10,381 bases of DNA from Bacteroidales bacterium UBA1797 (lineage in GTDB: Bacteria; Bacteroidota; Bacteroidia; Bacteroidales; VadinHA17). Made by a program: the position numbers and the translations under genes. The notes under the pieces are model-generated. The model worked only from the letters and a program-made list of their open reading frames with translations. It did no database searches and was not told the DNA's origin. The DNA lies in assembly GCA_002319885.1 (NCBI GenBank), contig DCFT01000096.1, forward strand, positions 1,616 through 11,996, in the 5' to 3' direction. Positions 6,624-10,381 of this stretch are shown here, one piece after another; the stretch's first letter is position 1; each line of letters starts with the position of its first letter.

Positions 6624-7442
6624 TTATTTTAAAGGTGATTTAGGTTCATTAGACATCTCGCGATAATAAGCCCAGTCAACTACATCTGGTATGATTCTCT
6701 GGAAAAGAGCAGTAAGCTTTCCGTCCCATGTGAGCAGTTTATTTCTTTTTCTCTTACGTATACCTTTTAGCACCCATTTTGCCACAAACTCAGGCGACAT
6801 CAGAGTTTGCTCGTTTCTGGGTGATTCACCCTGTTCACTACCATTAGCTATAAGCGCATGTTTCCTGATCTCAGTAGAAGTAAAACCGGGAGCTATTATC
6901 ATTACATGAAGTCCCTTTCTAAGGTTTTCAATCCTTATAGTTTCAAGAAACCCGTGCATAGCAAATTTTGAAGCGGAATAGCCTGTTCGTCCCGGTAGTC
7001 CATGAAAGCCTGCTACCGATGAAACACCCACCAACGATCCTTTGCTTTCTATCAGATATGGCAGAGCGTACTTAGTGCAGTAAACTGTGCCCCAGAAATT
7101 TACGTCCATCAATCGGTGAAGGACCGTAAGATCAACATCAATAAATGCGGCTCTCATTGACAATCCCGCATTGTTAATCAGGATATCAATTCTGCCAAAA
7201 TTTTCAATTGATTTTTGAATCAGCATTTTACAATCTGCTTCATCGCTTACATCTGTTTTAAAAAAAACAGCCTCACCTCCTGAGTCATTAATCGATTTTG
7301 CTATTGCTGAAAGTTTTGATTCAGACCGGGCTGCGAGAACCACTCTGCTACCGTTCAACGCAAACTGACGTACTGTTGCCTCTCCTATTCCGGAAGATGC
7401 TCCTGTAACAATTACTACTTTGTCCTTGAAAATTTGTTTCAT
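6624..7442 (-). CDS. Short-chain dehydrogenase/reductase (SDR), classical type
   Basis: This 272-aa protein is a classical SDR. The Rossmann cofactor loop TGASSGIG is at residues 13-20, the structural NNAG at 91-94, and the catalytic set is N116, S143 (VGVSSVAG), Y156 and K160 (YSASK). The PGF motif after it (APGFTSTEIR) closes the cofactor pocket. The sequence after the second beta strand reads AARSE (R39), which favours NADP(H) over NAD(H) in this family; that is inference. The C-terminal region is basic and hydrophobic (GIRKRKRNKLLTW, LFQRIIPDVVDW), like SDRs that touch membranes or act on lipid-like substrates. The substrate cannot be told. The start ATG (7440-7442) follows AAGGTGATC, a fair Shine-Dalgarno. 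It is a single gene on the - strand; a near-consensus TACTTTAG (7475-7482 complement) may be its -7 box. Confidence 0.93.
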   Translation of the reverse strand: MKQIFKDKVVIVTGASSGIGEATVRQFALNGSRVVLAARSESKLSAIAKSINDSGGEAVFFKTDVSDEADCKMLIQKSIENFGRIDILINNAGLSMRAAFIDVDLTVLHRLMDVNFWGTVYCTKYALPYLIESKGSLVGVSSVAGFHGLPGRTGYSASKFAMHGFLETIRIENLRKGLHVMIIAPGFTSTEIRKHALIANGSEQGESPRNEQTLMSPEFVAKWVLKGIRKRKRNKLLTWDGKLTALFQRIIPDVVDWAYYREMSNEPKSPLK

Positions 7443-7597
7443 GAGATCACCTTTTTATACGGCATACTATATTGCTAAAGTACTGAATATAGAGGAATGG
7501 TGGCAGAAAGTATGTTGAAATGTTAAACGAAGTATAGTTTAAAATAATAACTATCTTAATTAAACAACTGATAATAAATGAATTGAAAGATGGTTAA

Positions 7598-7626
7598 TAA
7601 AAAAAGGAAAGCGTCTGCTTTCCTTT
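7598..7626 (-). terminator. Strong rho-independent terminator hairpin
   Basis: Perfect 10-bp stem AAAGGAAAGC (7603-7612) and GCTTTCCTTT (7617-7626) with a GTCT loop. On the - strand the second arm runs on into a T tract (complement of 7598-7605), which makes it a - strand terminator. No gene ends right next to it: the 111-aa gene already has its own terminator at 7745-7777. It instead abuts the tRNA-3'-end-like stretch, as a tRNA terminator would. Confidence 0.8.
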
Positions 7627-7645
7627 GTGTGATCCAGCTGGGGCT
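7627..7645 (-). other. tRNA 3'-end-like stretch, possible attachment-site scar
   Basis: The - strand reads AGCCCCAGCTGGATCACAC. This has the layout of a tRNA 3' end: end of a T-loop (AGC), a CCCAG T-stem strand, a 7-nt acceptor strand CTGGATC and A73. The bases further 5' (TACAAAATGT) do not continue the TTCGA T-loop, so no whole tRNA is present. It sits directly ahead of a strong terminator, as a real tRNA 3' end would. Such a leftover is what tRNA-targeting integrative elements leave behind. CCAGCTGG is a palindrome, so chance is possible. Confidence 0.3.
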
Positions 7646-7744
7646 ACATTTTGTATTGATTATCAGGTCTTGACAGATGTCTCTGGCTTAACTCTGGCAT
7701 CTAAATGAATTAATAGAATTAAGGACACCGGATAAATTATTTGA

Positions 7745-7777
7745 TAAAAAGAAGAGGCTGCCTTAGGAGACAGCCTC
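7745..7777 (-). terminator. Rho-independent terminator of the 111-aa hypothetical gene
   Basis: A 7-bp perfect stem GAGGCTG (7754-7760) and CAGCCTC (7771-7777) with a 10-nt loop lies 13 bp after the stop codon of the gene at 7791-8126. On the - strand it is followed by TTCTTTTTATC, a fitting T-rich release tract. Confidence 0.82.
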
Positions 7778-7790
7778 CTCAAATTTTAAA

Positions 7791-8126
7791 TTACATGAAT
7801 GGCATCCGCATTTCTTGAGTTTTGATCTTGAAGCATTCCAGTCGCAACTCATCGCTTGCTTTGATAAGAATTTCAAGTGCACCATCAGTTCCTTCAGCGT
7901 GAACAGTATTGATTGCCTTAAAAAATACGTCTGGTTTTTCTAACGTAGAATCTAGAGCATAATAATCCATCAACTGATTTGCCAATAGCTCATCCACTTT
8001 AATCCGGGTCTCGAGTATAGAATCTGCTAAAGATGTAATCTTATCACAGTATTCCATATCTTTCCTTTTTTGCTCAGCTAGCATTTCTGCTGCTTCTTTC
8101 ATGCATGCATCTGTAAAATCATTCAT
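7791..8126 (-). CDS. Hypothetical protein, 111 aa, unrecognised
   Basis: I do not recognise this protein. It is 111 residues, without signal peptide or membrane segment, and reads as mostly helical and charged. The first half (CMKEAAEMLAEQKRKDMEYC, residues 8-27, then ITSLADSILETRIKVDELLA) has heptad-like spacing that could form a coiled coil. The second half contains KPDVFFKAINTVHAEGTDGALE and a final EMRMPFM. Cysteines are at 8, 27 and 97. Support for it being real: a well-formed terminator directly downstream, an exact -7 box (TATTTTTG, 8149-8156 complement) 22 bp before the ATG, and normal codon use. There is no clear Shine-Dalgarno, as is usual in Bacteroidota; internal Met codons at 9, 15 and 24 are possible starts. 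It lies between the possible tRNA scar and an insertion sequence, so it may belong to accessory DNA. Confidence 0.65.
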   Translation of the reverse strand: MNDFTDACMKEAAEMLAEQKRKDMEYCDKITSLADSILETRIKVDELLANQLMDYYALDSTLEKPDVFFKAINTVHAEGTDGALEILIKASDELRLECFKIKTQEMRMPFM

Positions 8127-8142
8127 GCTTAAATGTATTATT

Positions 8143-8263
8143 TGCCGCCAAAAATATGATGAACCTTTAGGTGGCGACGGTTACCTTCAGATTCGAGTTA
8201 ATATTCAAAACTAATGAAAAAGATAGCGCATGATACTTTCTTTCCTGAAATTTTTTGGCGGCA
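8143..8263. repeat. 12-bp inverted repeat TGCCGCCAAAAA / TTTTTGGCGGCA
   Basis: TGCCGCCAAAAA at 8143-8154 and its exact reverse complement at 8252-8263 are separated by 97 bp. The left arm overlaps the candidate -7 box of the 111-aa gene. The pair could be two operator half-sites, or the ends of a tiny degenerate mobile sequence. Between the arms I see no gene. Confidence 0.5.
8149..8156 (-). promoter_or_regulatory. Candidate -7 box of the 111-aa gene
   Basis: The - strand reads TATTTTTG, matching TAnnTTTG, and lies 22 bp ahead of the ATG at 8126. No TTTG is seen at the normal -33 distance. The box overlaps one arm of a 12-bp inverted repeat (8143-8154), which could place it under control of a binding protein. 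Confidence 0.4.
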
Positions 8264-8323
8264 TAGAAAATGGCAGGTCCTTATTGGCTATTTTGAGCAA
8301 TCAGTACCGTCTCTTTATTAAGT

Positions 8324-8332
8324 AAAAATATT
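8324..8332. repeat. Left copy of the 9-bp target site duplication
   Basis: AAAAATATT directly before the left inverted repeat; identical to 9645-9653. The match is complete over nine bases, which fixes the borders of the insertion sequence. Confidence 0.9.
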
Positions 8333-8415
8333 CATTAGTGTCCACTAAAAATTAAATATCGTTCTTTGAAATCTTGAATACATCTAGGTTGTAGCGTTTT
8401 TTGATAGCGTGACGA

Positions 8416-8445
8416 TTTGAAATGAAAGTATGGGTTTTATCTTTG
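8416..8445 (+). promoter_or_regulatory. Internal transposase promoter candidate
   Basis: TTTG at 8416-8419 and TATCTTTG at 8438-8445, 18 bp apart, match the Bacteroidota -33/-7 pattern (TTTG, 19-21 bp, TAnnTTTG) nearly exactly. The start codon follows 17 bp later, so the transcript would have a leader of only about 10 nt. Such a leader would keep expression low, as is usual for transposases. Confidence 0.5.
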
Positions 8446-8461
8446 TTGAAAGCGAAAATCC

Positions 8462-9631
8462 ATGAATCAGGGCAAATATGTCTTCAATCAGCTTACAAAT
8501 TTTTTACCTCAGAGAGTTCTCGACCGATTAGTTGAAAAGTACAATGGGAATAAATATGTAAAATTCTTTTCATGCTGGAACCAGTTGTCGTGTATGTTGT
8601 TTGGTCAACTATCTGGCAGAGAAAGTCTACGTGATTTAATGATTGGTATTGAAGCACATAGATCCAAGTTTTATCACTTAGGCTTTGGAAAGAATGTGAG
8701 CCGGTCCAACTTGTCTAAGGCAAATGAAAGGCGTAACTATAGAATATTCGAAGAGCTCGCCTATCATCTTATTGACGAAGCCAGAAGAGTTACTGCAATA
8801 AAAAACTTTGATCTCAACATTAAATCGAATGTATATGCCTTTGATTCTTCTACAATTGACCTTTGTCTGAGTGTCTTCTGGTGGGCTGAGTTCCGCAAAA
8901 CCAAGGGAGGGGTTAAGTTGCATACTCTGTTTGATGTAAAAACTTCGATTCCAAGCTGTATCATTATAACTAAAGCTTCAGTAAATGATATGAATGCCCT
9001 TGATTTACTCACTTATGAACCAGGAGGTTATTACATACTGGATCGCGGTTACACCGACTATGAAAGGCTTTACAGAATACAACAACACTCAGCATATTTT
9101 GTAACACGAACCAAGAAGAACCTCAGATTTAAACGAATGTATTCCAATGGTGTAGAGAAGAATCGTGGGGTTCTTTCAGATCAGATTGGCAAACTCGAAG
9201 GTTTTTACTCAGTACAATACTATCCGGATAAACTTCGGAAAATCAAGTACTATGATAAAGAAACAGAAAGAACTTTCGAGTTTATAACCAACAACTTTGA
9301 TCTAAAGGCCCATGCGATTGCTCTGCTCTATAAATATCGTTGGAAGGTAGAGCTATTCTTCAAATGGATAAAACAACATCTTAAGATTAAATCCTTCTGG
9401 GGAACGACTCCTAATGCAGTTAAGGTACACATCTACTCAGCCATCATCGTTTATTGTCTTGTTGCGATAGTTGCTTACAGATTGAAAGTGGATCGTTCAC
9501 CTTACGAAATATTACAGATTTTAAGTATATCACTTTTTGATAAAACGCCTCTTAAAGAGCTACTTACAAACCAAGATTACCAAGATGTCAAAGAACTAAA
9601 TTATATACAGTTGAAAATCAATTACATTTAA
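8462..9631 (+). CDS. IS4-family transposase with DUF4372-type N-terminus
   Basis: This 389-aa protein opens with the N-terminal domain I know as DUF4372 in IS4-type transposases (KYVFNQLTNFLPQRVLDRLV, then KYVKFFSCWNQLSCMLFGQL at 31-50 and SRSNLSKANERRNY). The catalytic core follows: first aspartate D128 in YAFDSSTIDL, second D194 in YILDRGYTDY, and glutamate E297 inside the IS4 signature Y-(2)-R-(3)-E-(6)-K, seen as Y290, R293, E297 and K304. All three catalytic acids are present and the frame is uninterrupted, so the enzyme should be active in cut-and-paste movement of the element. The beta-strand-rich insertion between D194 and E297 is typical of the family. Start ATG 8462-8464 matches the usual beginning M-N-x-x-KYVF of relatives. 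Confidence 0.95.
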   Translation: MNQGKYVFNQLTNFLPQRVLDRLVEKYNGNKYVKFFSCWNQLSCMLFGQLSGRESLRDLMIGIEAHRSKFYHLGFGKNVSRSNLSKANERRNYRIFEELAYHLIDEARRVTAIKNFDLNIKSNVYAFDSSTIDLCLSVFWWAEFRKTKGGVKLHTLFDVKTSIPSCIIITKASVNDMNALDLLTYEPGGYYILDRGYTDYERLYRIQQHSAYFVTRTKKNLRFKRMYSNGVEKNRGVLSDQIGKLEGFYSVQYYPDKLRKIKYYDKETERTFEFITNNFDLKAHAIALLYKYRWKVELFFKWIKQHLKIKSFWGTTPNAVKVHIYSAIIVYCLVAIVAYRLKVDRSPYEILQILSISLFDKTPLKELLTNQDYQDVKELNYIQLKINYI

Positions 9632-9644
9632 ATGGACACTAATG

Positions 9645-9653
9645 AAAAATATT
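9645..9653. repeat. Right copy of the 9-bp target site duplication
   Basis: AAAAATATT directly after the right inverted repeat, identical to 8324-8332. Confidence 0.9.
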
Positions 9654-9917
9654 ATTGGTTTAAATAGTAAGCCACTGAGCAGATTCCAGGGCTTAATTCT
9701 CGATTCAATAGTAAGGAAAGAAACACCGGCGTGTCCCACTTTTATACCAATGCCTATCATGAGATTAAGAAAAGGGTACTAACGATTATTAAGGACTGGA
9801 TGGTTGCTACTGTACTTAATGAGGTCAAAAGAATTAATGCCGTTAATTATTAGATGGATATAAGGGCTTTCGTATGAAATATTTTGGTGAATGTAATTTA
9901 ATTACTGATATTATTTT
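9654..9917 (+). pseudogene. Possible decayed + strand gene interrupted by the IS
   Basis: Two + strand frames look protein-like but have no start. One runs from the IS edge to a stop near 9781 (IGLNSKPLSRFQGLILDS at its start). The other runs from 9671 to a TAG at 9851-9853 (60 aa, with NTGVSHFYTNAYHEIKKRVL and IIKDWMVATVLNEVKRINAV). A + strand terminator 65 bp further on suggests that a gene once ended here. I do not recognise either sequence. It may also be plain non-coding DNA. Confidence 0.25.
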
Positions 9918-9947
9918 AAGGCTGACCTTATTTTGGTCAGCCTTTTT
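9918..9947 (+). terminator. Rho-independent terminator, + strand
   Basis: Perfect 10-bp stem AAGGCTGACC (9918-9927) and GGTCAGCCTT (9935-9944) with a 7-nt loop, followed by further T residues (9945-9947) on the + strand. The - strand copy is followed by AAAATAATAT and is thus less fit as a terminator. It now has no intact gene upstream other than the transposase, 287 bp away, which supports a decayed gene in between. Confidence 0.8.
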
Positions 9948-10079
9948 GAATATGTTCTTGGCAAGATTTAAGATTATGGTGTGAGGGACGAAGATGTAAA
10001 TCCTTTATTCTTAGTAAAATTTTCTATTTACTATCTCTATGGAACCTCTTTTAAATCAGACAACAGGTATAGAATTCGG
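9948..10079. other. Gene-free gap between + strand terminator and T9SS gene end
   Basis: This 132-bp gap holds no frame with support, no hairpin with a T tract for the - strand gene, and no clear promoter. Confidence 0.6.
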
Positions 10080-10381
10080 CTACTTTTGAATAAGGAATTT
10101 ATGACTTTTTCCTGCAGCATTATTATTTACTCTGATATAATAGAATCCTTTTGGTAAATCGCAAATATTAATTGTAACAGATTTCAATCCTGTTCCATAT
10201 TGTTTTATTTTTCGTGTATTGCCATATGAATCAATAATGGCGATTGAGTTTATGTTAACTTCCTCATAAGTGTCAGAAGATGCACTTGTTACACATACAG
10301 TAACCTCCGACTCAGCCGGATTTGGATATATAATAATATTATCAGAAATAGCTGAAACACTTTGAGTACTATCTGTACTAT
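10080..10381 (-). CDS. C-terminal end of a type IX-secreted protein (sorting domain)
   Basis: A - strand frame runs in from the right edge and stops at TAG (10080-10082), giving the last 99 full codons of a longer protein; no start lies in the window. The sequence reads STDSTQSVSAISDN, then IIIYPNPAESEVTV, a central SIAIIDSYGNTRKI, LKSVTINICDLPKGFYYIRV and the end AGKSHKFLIQK. The YPNPA start, the DLPKGFYYIRV strand and the KxxKFLIQK end are the hallmarks of the type A T9SS sorting domain (Por_Secre_tail), which directs cargo across the outer membrane and is then cleaved. The cargo domain is outside the window. The preceding serine/threonine-rich stretch is likely a linker. This is strong evidence for a Bacteroidota host. 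Confidence 0.88.
   Translation of the reverse strand, partial: STDSTQSVSAISDNIIIYPNPAESEVTVCVTSASSDTYEEVNINSIAIIDSYGNTRKIKQYGTGLKSVTINICDLPKGFYYIRVNNNAAGKSHKFLIQK

Larger units (their letters stand above)
7443..7790. other. Gene-free stretch with two terminators and possible tRNA scar
   Basis: No convincing coding frame is seen between the dehydrogenase start and the 111-aa gene stop. The stretch holds the dehydrogenase leader (7443-7500), an AT-rich segment (7510-7600), the hairpin at 7603-7626, the tRNA-like 19 bases, about 100 bp of unrecognised DNA, and the terminator at 7754-7777. Confidence 0.7.
8127..8323 (+). other. Gene-free left flank of the IS, possible decayed coding remnant
   Basis: The stretch holds the leader of the 111-aa gene, the inverted repeat above and a short + strand frame from ATG 8214 to TAA 8321 (35 aa, starting MKKIAHDTFFPEIFW). 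The next frame over continues through the target duplication into the right flank of the IS (SLLSKNIIGLNSKPLSRF if the IS is removed), which could mean one old gene broken by a frameshift and by the IS. No family is recognised. Confidence 0.25.
8333..9644 (+). mobile_element. Complete IS4-family insertion sequence, 1312 bp
   Basis: The element is bounded by perfect 12-bp terminal inverted repeats, CATTAGTGTCCA at 8333-8344 and TGGACACTAATG at 9633-9644. Similarity continues imperfectly to 18 bp (16 of 18 matching). Outside them lies an exact 9-bp duplication, AAAAATATT. It carries one long gene, a DDE transposase of 389 aa that fills almost the whole element; its stop codon ends one base before the right repeat. 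All parts needed for movement look intact, so the copy is recent or still active. Length and duplication size fit the IS4 family (IS10/IS50-like 9-bp targets). An internal promoter candidate is at 8416-8445. The IS did not break a recognisable gene. Confidence 0.94.

Noticed and set aside
8365..8460. Regulatory RNA in the leader of the transposase
   Set aside because: No stable stem-loops beyond chance were seen, and the likely transcription start near 8452 leaves almost no leader.
9874..9984. Short + strand frame starting MKYFGECN
   Set aside because: It runs straight through the perfect terminator hairpin at 9918-9947, which makes translation as a gene unlikely.

Overview
The window looks like a stretch of a Bacteroidota (Bacteroidetes) chromosome. 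The evidence is a type IX secretion (T9SS) C-terminal sorting tail at the right edge, two DUF4252 proteins, a DUF6588-like outer-membrane protein, a DUF4372/IS4-type transposase, AT-rich intergenic DNA, and promoter candidates of the TAnnTTTG type. I cannot name a species.

Left part (1-3078): the 3' end of a DNA polymerase III alpha-subunit gene on the + strand converges on a long RelA/SpoT-family gene on the - strand. The 137-bp gap between them holds two matching hairpins in inverted orientation (a REPIN-like repeat) and a 10-bp tandem repeat. The RelA/SpoT protein keeps its (p)ppGpp synthetase signature, but its hydrolase site is visibly degenerate.

Middle part (3020-6480), all on the - strand: DUF4252 protein, ECF sigma factor, membrane-anchored putative anti-sigma factor overlapping the sigma gene, second DUF4252 protein, then a DUF6588-like barrel protein with its own -7 box and a strong terminator. 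This reads as an envelope-directed sigma/anti-sigma locus with two paralogous exported proteins of unknown function.

Next (6480-7626): a palindromic repeat (TAGAGACGC...GCGTCTCTA) and a classical short-chain dehydrogenase on the - strand.

Right part (7600-10381) looks like accessory DNA. It starts with a strong terminator hairpin abutting a 19-nt stretch that resembles the 3' end of a tRNA on the - strand, which may be an old attachment-site scar. It then holds an unrecognised 111-aa gene and a complete 1312-bp IS4-family insertion sequence with 12-bp perfect terminal inverted repeats and an exact 9-bp target duplication. The IS sits in non-coding or decayed + strand sequence that ends in its own terminator. 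Last is the C-terminal end of a T9SS-secreted protein on the - strand, cut by the window edge.

No clearly new multi-gene system is proven here. The parts most worth following are the DUF4252/ECF sigma locus, the hydrolase-degenerate RSH enzyme, the REPIN-like element and the possible tRNA scar.
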